From NCBI GenBank assembly GCA_000437675.1, contig FR901756.1:984-12988 (forward strand): a DNA stretch of 12,005 nucleotides. Direction: 5' to 3'. Below, one piece after another: positions 1-6,553 of the stretch (positions are counted from its first letter, which is position 1; each line of letters starts with the position of its first letter). The notes beneath the pieces are model-generated. The model saw only the letters and a list, made by a program, of their open reading frames with translations, was not told where the DNA came from and did not search any database. Source of the DNA: Prevotella sp. CAG:891. GTDB taxonomy: Bacteria > Bacteroidota > Bacteroidia > Bacteroidales > Bacteroidaceae. Both the position numbers and the translations under genes were made by a program.

Positions 1-98
1 GGGGCCTGTCGGGCAATAAGATCCTGACAATATGCCGTAGTGCTAACGCCTGCCAACAGAACAGACAGGGCAGCACGACGTAAAATAGTCATAATCAT
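1..98 (-). CDS. Exported protein, N-terminal fragment (possible M23 family peptidase), cut by window edge
   Basis: Reading the minus strand from the ATG at 98-96 gives an open frame of 32 complete codons that runs off the left edge. It begins MIMTILRRAALSVLL and continues through a small-residue stretch to TTAYCQ, then DLIARQAP. This is a typical Sec signal peptide: two arginines, a hydrophobic core and a cleavage site before Gln. An ATG at 92 (MTILRR) is an equally good start. The short mature segment DLIARQAP recalls the start of a group of Bacteroidetes M23 (LytM-type) cell-wall peptidases; this is from memory of the family and only eight residues support it, so the function is a weak guess. 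The exported nature and minus-strand direction are much firmer. The nearest gene upstream in its direction of transcription is the GNAT gene, more than 300 bp away. Confidence 0.6.
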   Translation of the reverse strand, partial: MIMTILRRAALSVLLAGVSTTAYCQDLIARQA

Positions 99-427
99 TG
101 GTTATTGTTTTATGATTTGGTGACGGAAGTGATTGTGCGAAGCTGTAGCTACAGACAAAGGATGTTGCGTGTGGTTTGGGCAGCATGTTTGTGAGGCGGC
201 TAACTTCTGCGCTAAGACTGATAGTTGGCTGACTTGGCGTGAATTATTATTTGTAGAAATAGCCTATAAATCCGTTTTGTTAACCAACATCTCGGCAAAA
301 TTACTGATTTTAATTCATTTGGGCTTTGATAGTCTTGTTAAATGTTGAAAATCAGCTTTTTTATGCTATGATTTTTGCCGTGTGAGCATTCCATTAGGCT
401 TCTGTTTGCTCTGGTGTTTGTGAATGT
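99..427. other. Intergenic gap, no convincing gene
   Basis: This 329-bp stretch separates the GNAT stop codon from the start of the left-edge gene. A 71-codon plus-strand frame (133-348) shows no signal peptide or recognisable motif, and I treat it as chance. A weak inverted repeat, AAAATCA at 348-354 against TGATTTT at 369-375, follows the GNAT gene but lacks a clear U-run on the minus strand, so it is only a possible terminator. One promoter-like box at 296-303 is listed separately. Confidence 0.6.
296..303 (-). promoter_or_regulatory. Possible -7 box for the left-edge exported gene
   Basis: The minus strand reads TAATTTTG, matching the Bacteroidetes -7 consensus TAnnTTTG. No TTTG is seen 19-21 bp upstream, and the implied leader would be about 190 nt, so this is a weak candidate. 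Confidence 0.25.
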
Positions 428-934
428 TTATGCTTTGAGCCATTGGTAGGCTAGACGTTCTGTTCCGTTTGCCACGTGTATGATGCCGCAGTATTTGAAT
501 CCCGAGGTGAGGAGTAAGTGTTGCATTACCAAGTTATCGCGGTGTGTGTCAGCGCGTAAGTTGTTGCTTTGCTTTTTGCACCATTCAATGACGGTGCGTC
601 CTATGTTTTGAACGCCGTAGTCCGAGGCAACGCGATGAATGGTGGCATAGGGAAGGTCGTTGTTCAGCCAGTTGCCTTGTTCGATGTGCAGGTAGGTGGG
701 GTCTATTCCTTTTGCCAATACGAAAGTGGCTACAATTTTGTTGTTGCGTTCAACGAGGTAACTTTGTTGCAGTTCCATGTCGCGTTGTAATACTTCTAGG
801 CTGGGATAGTTTTCTGGCCATTGACTGGGATTTCCTGCGCTTCTCATTTTTTCTCGGGCTACGTTGAATATTTCATTCAATCGTTGCAAGTCGTTTGTTT
901 GTGCAGTTCGTATGTTTGTGTTTTCTTTTTGCAT
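428..934 (-). CDS. GNAT family N-acetyltransferase
   Basis: The 168-residue protein has the size and layout of a single-domain GCN5-related acetyltransferase, which transfers an acetyl group from acetyl-CoA to an amine. It opens with a short strand and helix (NIRTAQTNDLQRLNEIFNVA), followed by central strands with SYLVERNNKIVATFVL. The acetyl-CoA loop region is degenerate (DYGVQNIGRTVIEWCKKQ, compared with the usual Q/RxxGxG/A). After it comes the conserved C-terminal part LRADTHRDNLVMQHLLL then SGFKYCGII, where the family typically has a D-x-H/N-x-x-N...GF pattern. No signal peptide or membrane segment is present, so it should be cytoplasmic. The substrate cannot be told. A -7 promoter box lies about 50 nt upstream, just past the ettA terminator, so it is probably transcribed alone. 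Confidence 0.85.
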   Translation of the reverse strand: MQKENTNIRTAQTNDLQRLNEIFNVAREKMRSAGNPSQWPENYPSLEVLQRDMELQQSYLVERNNKIVATFVLAKGIDPTYLHIEQGNWLNNDLPYATIHRVASDYGVQNIGRTVIEWCKKQSNNLRADTHRDNLVMQHLLLTSGFKYCGIIHVANGTERLAYQWLKA

Positions 935-986
935 TTCCTTTTACATAGGTTGCTTGCAGATTCCAGCATGAGTTTTGTGTCTGAAG

Positions 987-994
987 CAAATATA
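987..994 (-). promoter_or_regulatory. -7 promoter box for the GNAT gene
   Basis: The minus strand reads TATATTTG, a full match to TAnnTTTG. It lies 53 nt before the GNAT ATG, giving a leader of roughly 45 nt. The -33 position falls inside the ettA terminator hairpin and shows no clear TTTG. Confidence 0.45.
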
Positions 995-1044
995 AAAGCG
1001 AAGGGTAAACTGTTTGTCTTAAAAAACGGGTTTCCCTTCGCTTT
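995..1044 (-). terminator. Intrinsic terminator of ettA
   Basis: AAAGCGAAGGGTAAAC at 995-1010 pairs with GTTTCCCTTCGCTTT at 1030-1044, giving a 15-bp stem with one bulged base and a loop of about 19 nt. It lies 15 nt after the ettA stop. On the minus strand the stem ends in TTTT and is followed by TATATTTG, so the U-run is short but acceptable. Confidence 0.65.
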
Positions 1045-1058
1045 GTTATGCTTGTATG

Positions 1059-2753
1059 TTATTCGTCGAGTTTGCGGTAGCGGATGCGTTTGGGTTCTTC
1101 GATACCTAAGCGCTTGGCCTTGTTGATTTCGTAATCAGAGTATGAACCTTCGAAGAAGAATACATTTCCGTCGCCTTCGAATGCAAGGATGTGCGTACAG
1201 ATACGGTCGAGGAACCAACGGTCGTGGCTGATGACTACGGCGCAACCTGCAAAGGCTTCCAAACCTTCTTCGAGGGCTCGGAGTGTATTGACGTCGATGT
1301 CGTTGGTAGGTTCGTCGAGCAGGAGCACATTGCCTTCTTGCTTGAGGGCAAGGGCGAGTTGCAGACGGTTACGTTCACCACCTGAAAGAACCCCGCATTT
1401 CTTCTCTTGATCGGCTCCTGAGAAGTTGAAACGGCTGAGGTAGGCGCGAGCATTGATTTCGCGTCCACCCATTCGCATAAGTTCGTTGCCGCCCGAAATA
1501 ACTTCGTACACAGATTTTTCGGGGTCGATGTCCTTGTGCTGCTGGTCGACATAGGCCAACTTCACGGTTTCACCGCATTCAAAGGTACCGCTATCGGGTT
1601 GATCGAGTCCCATAATGAGGCGGAAGAGGGTGGTTTTACCAACACCGTTGGGGCCGATTACACCGATGATACCTGCGGGAGGCAGCGTGAAGTCGAGGTC
1701 GGTGTAGAGCACTTTCTCGCCAAATGATTTTGAAACGTGGTGTGCTTCGATAACCTTGTTGCCCAAGCGTGGACCGTTGGGGATGTAAATTTCGAGGTGC
1801 TGTTCCTTCTCCTTCTGGTCTTCGTTGAGCAGTTTGTCGTACGAATTCAAACGAGCCTTACCTTTAGCCTGGCGAGCCTTGGGTGCCATGCGTACCCATT
1901 CAAGTTCGCGTTGCAGAGTTTTGCGGCGTTTGCTGGCCACTTTTTCTTCTTGCTCCATGCGCTTGGTTTTCTGATCAAGCCATGAAGAGTAGTTTCCTTT
2001 CCAGGGGATACCTTCGCCGCGGTCAAGTTCGAGAATCCAGCCTGCTACGTCGTCGAGGAAGTAACGGTCGTGGGTTACGGCGATAACGGTGCCTTCGTAT
2101 TGGTTGAGGTGCTGTTCGAGCCAGTCGATGCTTTCAGCGTCGAGGTGGTTGGTAGGTTCGTCGAGGAGCAGCACGTCGGGTTTTTGCAACAGCAAACGGC
2201 AAAGAGCTACACGGCGGCGTTCACCTCCTGAAAGGTGTTCGGCTTTCCAGTCGGCGGGCGGGCAGCGAAGTGCGTCCATGGCGCGTTCGAGTCGGCTGTC
2301 AAGGTTCCAGGCATCGGTGGCATCAAGGATGTCTTGCAGTTCACCTTGGCGGGCAAAGAGGGCGTTCATTTTTTCTTCGTCCTCGTAGTATTCGGGCAGA
2401 CCGAACTTCTGGTTAATTTCTTCGTATTCAGCAAGTGCGTCTACTACGTTTTGTACACCTTCTTGAACAATTTCCTTTACCGTTTTGTTATCGTCGAGGT
2501 GCGGGTCCTGTGGCAGGTAGCCAACAGTGTAGCCGGGTGAAAAAACAACTTCGCCTTGGTAATCGTTGTCGAGTCCGGCGATGATTTTCATGAGGGTAGA
2601 TTTACCTGCACCGTTCAAACCGATGATACCGATTTTAGCTCCGTAAAAGAAACTCAGGTAAATGTTTTTCAGTACTTGCTTGTTGTTTTGTTTGATGGTC
2701 TTTGAAAGTCCGACCATCGAAAAGATGATTTTTTTGTCGTCGACTGTGGCCAT
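1059..2753 (-). CDS. ettA: Energy-dependent translational throttle protein EttA (ABC-F ATPase)
   Basis: The 564-residue protein aligns by eye along its whole length with E. coli EttA (about 555 residues). EttA binds the ribosomal E site and links translation to the ATP/ADP ratio. Two soluble ABC ATPase domains are intact. The first has Walker A GLNGAGKS (45-52), signature LSGGE (174-178), Walker B LLLDEP (195-200, catalytic Glu199) and switch His228. The second has GPNGVGKT (367-374), LSGGE (456-460), LLLDEP (477-482, Glu481) and His510. The insert at about 95-140 is the arm that contacts the ribosome, and the charged, helical linker at about 245-325 is the tRNA-interaction motif region. EttA-typical strings GWILELDRGEGIPW, NYSSWL and EPKRI are present. 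There are no membrane segments, so it is cytoplasmic. The ATG start gives the expected N-terminus. It is followed by its own terminator. No clear promoter box is seen in the 272-bp gap upstream. Confidence 0.97.
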   Translation of the reverse strand: MATVDDKKIIFSMVGLSKTIKQNNKQVLKNIYLSFFYGAKIGIIGLNGAGKSTLMKIIAGLDNDYQGEVVFSPGYTVGYLPQDPHLDDNKTVKEIVQEGVQNVVDALAEYEEINQKFGLPEYYEDEEKMNALFARQGELQDILDATDAWNLDSRLERAMDALRCPPADWKAEHLSGGERRRVALCRLLLQKPDVLLLDEPTNHLDAESIDWLEQHLNQYEGTVIAVTHDRYFLDDVAGWILELDRGEGIPWKGNYSSWLDQKTKRMEQEEKVASKRRKTLQRELEWVRMAPKARQAKGKARLNSYDKLLNEDQKEKEQHLEIYIPNGPRLGNKVIEAHHVSKSFGEKVLYTDLDFTLPPAGIIGVIGPNGVGKTTLFRLIMGLDQPDSGTFECGETVKLAYVDQQHKDIDPEKSVYEVISGGNELMRMGGREINARAYLSRFNFSGADQEKKCGVLSGGERNRLQLALALKQEGNVLLLDEPTNDIDVNTLRALEEGLEAFAGCAVVISHDRWFLDRICTHILAFEGDGNVFFFEGSYSDYEINKAKRLGIEEPKRIRYRKLDE

Positions 2754-2872
2754 TGTATGTATGATTGTGGTTGGTGAATATTGAAGATGATTGTAATGAT
2801 TCCTAAACTAACTGCGCTGAAGTCCCATAAAGGGGTTCAGCCGAAAGAGGGGTATGATTGGTTTTCTAACGA

Positions 2873-2959
2873 GTAAACCCGTAAAGCTGTTGCATCCATG
2901 GAAAAGGGCTTGTTTTGAGAGTTTCCTTTTGCCTTTGTACAGCAGCTTTGCGGGTTTAC
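2873..2959 (+). repeat. 20-bp inverted repeat (long hairpin) between the META lipoprotein gene and ettA
   Basis: The left arm (2873-2892, starting GTAAACCCGTAAAG) and right arm (2940-2959, ending CGGGTTTAC) pair over 20 bp around a 47-nt loop. The two non-Watson-Crick positions are both G-U on a plus-strand transcript but A-C on a minus-strand one. The flanking genes are both on the minus strand. There is no T-run after either end, so it is not a standard terminator. Confidence 0.6.
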
Positions 2960-2975
2960 GCATTGATCAATGCGT
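2958..2975. repeat. Perfect 18-bp palindrome
   Basis: ACGCATTGATCAATGCGT is fully self-complementary. It abuts the right arm of the 20-bp inverted repeat, sharing two bases with it. It lies about 50 nt downstream of the META lipoprotein gene and about 205 bp upstream of ettA. It could be a dimer-binding operator or a short hairpin; nothing in the sequence decides which. Confidence 0.5.
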
Positions 2976-3025
2976 TTAAGCAAATGGTATGTGCGTTAAG
3001 TAAATTGTTTATGAATTTAGCACAA

Positions 3026-3448
3026 TTACTTATCAGCTTTTTTCTTCTTCAAGGTAATGATAACCTTGCCTTGTTCGTCTTTCAGCAAAATTTCTTCGCC
3101 GTTGACTTCCGAAGTTTTTACTTTATTGAGCGCTTCGAGGAAGGGCTGTTCGAACTTATCGTCCTGGCAGAGCATACGCGTGGTAGCGAGGTGTCCGAAT
3201 TCTGCTTTGCCTTTGAGGAATTTGTTGGCATCCAAGTTGCCGGTAAGGCGGTTGCAGCCGGTGAAACCATACAGGCGGTTTTCGTTAATGTCGAAACCGA
3301 GATAGGGAGTTGCTTCGCTCGGAGTGATGTTCTGTCCGTTGAGGTTGACAACGCTCCATTCACCTGTTAACTGATAAACAGATTTGGTTGAAGCGCAAGA
3401 TGCGAAGAACAAAAGGAATGCGGGAATGAAATAAATAAATTTTTTCAT
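3026..3448 (-). CDS. META domain lipoprotein (HslJ-like)
   Basis: The 140-residue protein starts with a lipoprotein signal peptide: Lys-Lys, a hydrophobic core IYFIPAFLLFF, then ASC with the lipidation cysteine at residue 18. Phe at -3 is slightly unusual for a lipobox. The rest is one META domain (the HslJ/DUF306 fold): LTGEWSVVNLNG at 27-38, the hallmark GCNRLTG at 64-70, the ATTRMLC motif at 88-94, a helix with FEQPFLEAL, and a final pair of strands ending in a lysine-rich tail. Cys65 and Cys94 are the pair normally conserved in this family. META proteins are associated with heat-inducible or envelope stress traits and, in HslJ, novobiocin resistance, but the exact role is unknown. It should be anchored to a membrane facing the periplasm or cell surface. 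It lies between the porin gene and ettA on the same strand, with gaps of 163 and 272 bp. Confidence 0.9.
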   Translation of the reverse strand: MKKFIYFIPAFLLFFASCASTKSVYQLTGEWSVVNLNGQNITPSEATPYLGFDINENRLYGFTGCNRLTGNLDANKFLKGKAEFGHLATTRMLCQDDKFEQPFLEALNKVKTSEVNGEEILLKDEQGKVIITLKKKKADK

Positions 3449-3476
3449 TGTAGTGTTGTATTTAGGTGAATATATG

Positions 3477-3494
3477 GAGTGGTTATAGCCACTC
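3477..3494. other. Small 6-bp hairpin between the porin and META genes
   Basis: GAGTGG and CCACTC form a perfect 6-bp stem around a 6-nt loop. It lies 118 nt after the porin stop codon and 28 nt before the META start. No T-run follows on either strand, so a terminator role is doubtful; it may be part of the META leader. Confidence 0.3.
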
Positions 3495-3593
3495 GTTAGA
3501 TGAATTCTCGGAAGTGATGTTGAAGTCAGACAAATTCTCGAGGGCGAAAGTTTGATGCAATCTCGGAGTCATCTGAAGTCCGGCTTATTTACT

Positions 3594-3627
3594 ATTAGAA
3601 TTTATAGCCAATTAGAATTTATAGCCA
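3594..3627. repeat. Perfect 17-bp tandem duplication across the porin stop codon
   Basis: The 17-mer ATTAGAATTTATAGCCA occurs twice back to back (3594-3610 and 3611-3627). The second copy lies in the coding sequence and encodes the last residues and stop (GYKF-stop) of the outer-membrane protein. The first copy is just downstream of the stop. Because 17 is not a multiple of three and the stop is retained, the protein end is unaffected. Confidence 0.9.
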
Positions 3628-5207
3628 ATGGTGAACATCACATTGTGACGGTTCAAGTCCACTTTTTCGCCCTTCAATCGGTTGGTTATTCCGTCGGCTT
3701 CGGCTACGTGGAAGGCAAATGCCGTACCTTGCTGTTGCTGGTACTGGTAAGCCATGTCAGCGTAGAAGTGCTTGCCGCGAACACCCAATCCAGCCGTTAC
3801 ACGATTGATGGCACCAAGGTTCACATAGTCCGTATTAGTGCTGTAGGCATACGACGGGCTGTTGGTAAACAGGTTCAAGAAAGCATTGTCCTCCATTGGG
3901 GCAGAAACGTAGTTGTAGCCCAAACGGCCATAAACGCCTTTAGCCAGACGCGCTTCAGCACCGATACGGAAAGTGTGGAGCGGTTTCATGCAAGCATCGA
4001 TTTCCTCGGCCATCGCATTGTCTTTGCTTGATGAAATGCTGTAGTCGTAATAGTCGTCGAAGTCGGGGTAACGCACCTGAGTACCTTTGTAATCGCTGAT
4101 TTCGTATTCAGCGTCCAAAGCCAAGTAATTACCAACGGTTGTAGCCATGCTGAGGTTTACCTTCCACGGAGTGCGGATGCGATAGTCGAAGTCGCCGATT
4201 TCGACATCAGCTTCTGTATGTTCAAACTTATTGCCCTTGTCATCGGTGAAAGCATAAGGGCTGTTCATGTAGAGGTAAGAACTTTGGGTGAGGTCGAAGA
4301 AAATGGGAGTGGCAATCGACACACCGAAGCGGAAGGGAGAATCTTCGAGCGGACGAACGATGATGCCCAATTTTACATCAAATCCGGCACCGCTGAGCGA
4401 TTCAGCCTGACTCATGTAATACTCGCCCGTGTTGTTTTTTGAATCAACTAGTTCCTCGGCGTAGTTTGTGCGCGAGTGCAGGTTGACGTTGTAAGCTCCG
4501 AAGGTAAGGCCGGCATAGATTTGATCTTTCCAGTTGAACGAAATGTTGAAGTCGTATTGCTGGATGCCGCCCCATTGAGCGCGTTGGTAGGCATATTTAT
4601 TGGCAAAACTGGGAGTATAGCCCGTCAGTTTGCCATCGGCATCATACTGTGGAGTGATGAGTTGCGCATCGTATCCCACGATGGTGAGCGGTGTCGTTTT
4701 GTTGCAGTCATCGCTCCCCGGCGAAAGGTCGAGCCATTTGTCACCATAGTAAGCCAAGTCCATCATTTGCCACGACTGCGACATGCCATCCTTTGTAGCA
4801 ATGTTGTTCAGCCCGATGTAATTTTTGAAATTACGGCGTTTTTGGTAATTAAAGGCCACGTTCACAAAGCGCAGTTTGTCGTCCATTTTACAAGAGTAAA
4901 CAAAGCCAGCCTGGTCGAACGATCCACGAGCACGGTTGATGTCGCCAAATTCTTCGCCATTCGGTTGAACGGTGGCACTACCGGTAAAGGCCACATCGCT
5001 GCGTCGGTACATACCGATGCCGGCAGGGTTCGTACCAATGGTCGAAAGGTCTGCGCCCAATGCGTTCATTGCGCCACCCATACCCACATAGCGTGCAGTA
5101 CCGTTCAAGTCGGAACCCGAAAGGGCTTCTACTTTATATATATCCTGGGCACTGAGGCTACCGCAAAGGGTTAGCGAGGCAAGTGCCAAAAAATATTTTC
5201 GCTTCAT
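3612..5207 (-). CDS. OmpP1/FadL/TodX family outer membrane transporter
   Basis: The 531-residue protein begins with a Sec signal peptide (MKRKYFLALASLTLCGSLSA, cleavage before QD). Next comes the family's hallmark N-terminal hatch region at about 37-70: ARYVGMGGAMNALGADLSTI followed by TNPAGIGMYR. The remainder alternates short strands rich in Tyr, Phe and Asp with loops, as in a 14-stranded barrel, and ends in Phe (IGYKF), the usual barrel-assembly signal. Family members pass hydrophobic compounds such as fatty acids or toluene across the outer membrane; Bacteroidetes members are often called hemin receptors, without strong proof. The substrate here is unknown. Its length is slightly above the E. 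coli FadL precursor (about 446). The leader contains an unusual hairpin with an A-tract (5222-5271), only 14 nt before the ATG. The 3' end carries a 17-bp duplication. Confidence 0.88.
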   Translation of the reverse strand: MKRKYFLALASLTLCGSLSAQDIYKVEALSGSDLNGTARYVGMGGAMNALGADLSTIGTNPAGIGMYRRSDVAFTGSATVQPNGEEFGDINRARGSFDQAGFVYSCKMDDKLRFVNVAFNYQKRRNFKNYIGLNNIATKDGMSQSWQMMDLAYYGDKWLDLSPGSDDCNKTTPLTIVGYDAQLITPQYDADGKLTGYTPSFANKYAYQRAQWGGIQQYDFNISFNWKDQIYAGLTFGAYNVNLHSRTNYAEELVDSKNNTGEYYMSQAESLSGAGFDVKLGIIVRPLEDSPFRFGVSIATPIFFDLTQSSYLYMNSPYAFTDDKGNKFEHTEADVEIGDFDYRIRTPWKVNLSMATTVGNYLALDAEYEISDYKGTQVRYPDFDDYYDYSISSSKDNAMAEEIDACMKPLHTFRIGAEARLAKGVYGRLGYNYVSAPMEDNAFLNLFTNSPSYAYSTNTDYVNLGAINRVTAGLGVRGKHFYADMAYQYQQQQGTAFAFHVAEADGITNRLKGEKVDLNRHNVMFTIGYKF

Positions 5208-5221
5208 GTGTTTTATGTTTT

Positions 5222-5271
5222 AGGACGGAAGGTTCCCAGAGAATCTTTCCGTCCTTTTTTTTTGTTTTTTT
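5222..5271 (+). terminator. Canonical intrinsic terminator on the plus strand (no plus-strand gene upstream)
   Basis: AGGACGGAA (5222-5230) pairs with TTCCGTCCT (5247-5255). An inner stem GGTTC/GAATC (5231-5235 with 5241-5245, one G-U on the plus strand) extends it to about 14 bp around a 5-nt loop. On the plus strand the stem runs into nine T's, a G and seven more T's. Read on the minus strand the A-run comes first and no U-run follows, so it is not a good terminator for the gene ending at 5337. It would instead be a leader hairpin of the porin mRNA. Confidence 0.6.
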
Positions 5272-5336
5272 ACGAGCAACTCACACTAATCTGTGAGGCA
5301 TTCAAACCTGTTGCGAGACTAACTTTCGGTCACATT

Positions 5337-6419
5337 TTATCTGCGTCCGCCACGTCCGCCTCCGCCAAATCCGCCCCGGCTACCGCCGCCGAATCCACCT
5401 CGGCTACCACCGCCGAAGCTGCCACCTCTGTTAAAGCTACCGTTGCGCGAAGGTTGGCTGAACGAGCGTTGCTGACGGCTTTCGCTGTTGTTGCGGTTGT
5501 TAAACGAACGGTTATTTTCGCGGTATTTTCTGTCGGAATTCGTGTTGCGGTTACCTTCAGGTCGCGAGTTACCGTAATTTCTGGAAGGTCGGTTCGAGTT
5601 GCCAAACGAGCGCGAAGGCCGGTTATTTCCGAAGCCGAAGTTATTGCGGTCGTTAGAACCCCGTCCGGCATTCCCCCGTCCGAACGACTGCGACGGTCTG
5701 TTGCCGAAAGCATTACCCCGTCCGTTCGTTGAGTAAGAAGCAGCGCCTCTACGTCCGCCGTAAGCAATGTATCCGCCACGCGGTCCGCGTTCCGAACCGG
5801 CAGGATACCAGCTACCATGCCAATGGTGGTGCGGATACCACGCATAGCTAGGCCAACCCCACCAAGGGTCGTACCATCCGCCCCATCCCCAGTGCCAGCT
5901 GCTGTAATAGGGTCGCCAGCCGTACCAGCTACCCCAGCCCCACCAGCCGCTCCAGGCCCAACCTCCGGCATAGCCGTAGTACCAAGGGTCGAAGTAGAAG
6001 TCGTAGCAGTCGAGGTAATACGGGCTGCTCACATAGATGCCCGGTCGGGGTGAATAAAAGCGAACGATGCGCTGGGTATATTTGCCATCCTCGTAACCAT
6101 CAGCGTAGCCCTGATCGTAGCAACTCACTGCGTTCGATTTTTCCTCGTCACACTGTCCTTTGTAATTTTTGCCACGTCGGTTGTATGAGTCAACATCCCA
6201 GTTGCCGTTGCTCCGTCCTTCTGCCCAATTACTTTCTTGAAAGTCATTGTCATTAGCCACCGGGGCGTAAGTATCGTAAGCATGCTTCTGCGTATGTTTA
6301 GGCTGCGAGCTTGATTGCGCTTTTTCTGACGGAACGAAATATACGTCGTCATCCTGAGCCCATGCGGTTGCGGCATTAGCCCCAATACACATCAATAATA
6401 GTAATAGCGACTTTTTCAT
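5337..6419 (-). CDS. Exported low-complexity protein rich in Trp, Gly, Arg and Asn (function unknown)
   Basis: This 360-residue protein has a clear signal peptide (MKKSLLLLLMCIGANAATAWA, cleavage before QDDD) and then DVYFVPSEKAQ. A polar segment follows to about residue 120, with two cysteines at 90 and 100. Residues 146-204 hold 18 tryptophans mixed with Gly, Tyr, Ser and His (for example GGWAWSGWWGWGSWYGW). The last 150 residues are Asn/Arg/Ser/Gly-rich (NRPSRSFGN-type repeats) and end in RGG-like repeats, GGGSRGGF twice, then GGGGRGGRR. No enzyme motif is visible. I think I have seen similar exported proteins beginning DDDVYFVPS in Bacteroidales, but no role is known to me. The mature chain is probably largely disordered and periplasmic or surface-located; the aromatic patch could bind polysaccharide or peptidoglycan, which is speculation. 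The ATG start has an exceptionally good ribosome-binding site. Low-complexity DNA creates long shadow frames here, which I rejected. Confidence 0.8.
   Translation of the reverse strand: MKKSLLLLLMCIGANAATAWAQDDDVYFVPSEKAQSSSQPKHTQKHAYDTYAPVANDNDFQESNWAEGRSNGNWDVDSYNRRGKNYKGQCDEEKSNAVSCYDQGYADGYEDGKYTQRIVRFYSPRPGIYVSSPYYLDCYDFYFDPWYYGYAGGWAWSGWWGWGSWYGWRPYYSSWHWGWGGWYDPWWGWPSYAWYPHHHWHGSWYPAGSERGPRGGYIAYGGRRGAASYSTNGRGNAFGNRPSQSFGRGNAGRGSNDRNNFGFGNNRPSRSFGNSNRPSRNYGNSRPEGNRNTNSDRKYRENNRSFNNRNNSESRQQRSFSQPSRNGSFNRGGSFGGGSRGGFGGGSRGGFGGGGRGGRR
5368..5415. repeat. 24-bp in-frame tandem repeat, two copies
   Basis: Two adjacent 24-bp units (5368-5391 and 5392-5415) differ at three positions. They encode the GGGSRGGF repeats at the C-terminus of the Trp/Gly-rich protein. 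Such repeats change copy number by slippage, so the length may vary between strains. Confidence 0.75.
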
Positions 6420-6425
6420 TGTTGT

Positions 6426-6432
6426 TCCTCCT
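6426..6432 (-). promoter_or_regulatory. Strong Shine-Dalgarno site
   Basis: The minus strand reads AGGAGGA, six bases before the ATG of the Trp/Gly-rich protein. Bacteroidetes genes usually lack such a site, and none of the other genes here has one this good. It fixes this ATG as the start. Confidence 0.75.
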
Positions 6433-6532
6433 GATATGTGGTTTTATATTTGCAAGCAGTGTGTCGGTGGAGTTTTCGGGCCGGTTCTGGTTGCTCGGTT
6501 GAAAACACCATTTGCGCACTTCTTCGTGTGTA

Positions 6533-6540
6533 CAAAGATA
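6533..6540 (-). promoter_or_regulatory. -7 promoter box for the Trp/Gly-rich protein gene
   Basis: The minus strand reads TATCTTTG followed by TACAC, a full match to the Bacteroidetes -7 consensus TAnnTTTG. The leader would be about 105 nt. No TTTG is found at the -33 position, where a 7-bp dyad lies instead. Confidence 0.5.
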
Positions 6541-6553
6541 ACTCTTTTTTACG

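Noticed and set aside
133..348. 71-codon plus-strand frame in the left intergenic gap
   Set aside because: Cys-rich composition without pattern, no promoter or ribosome-binding site, and no recognisable similarity.
4476..5174. 232-codon plus-strand frame antisense to the porin gene
   Set aside because: It is a shadow of a clearly recognised outer-membrane protein and shows no motif of its own. The nearby plus-strand terminator is noted as a separate observation.
5330..5971. 213-codon minus-strand frame overlapping the Trp/Gly-rich protein gene
   Set aside because: It is Ala/Thr/Asp/Gly low-complexity translation of the same repetitive DNA in another frame. The frame at 5337-6419 has a signal peptide and a strong ribosome-binding site, and this one has neither.
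5337..6419. Trp/Gly-rich protein as an RNA-binding RGG protein
   Set aside because: The tail is RGG-like but no RNA-recognition domain is present and the protein has a signal peptide, so a cytoplasmic RNA role is not supported.
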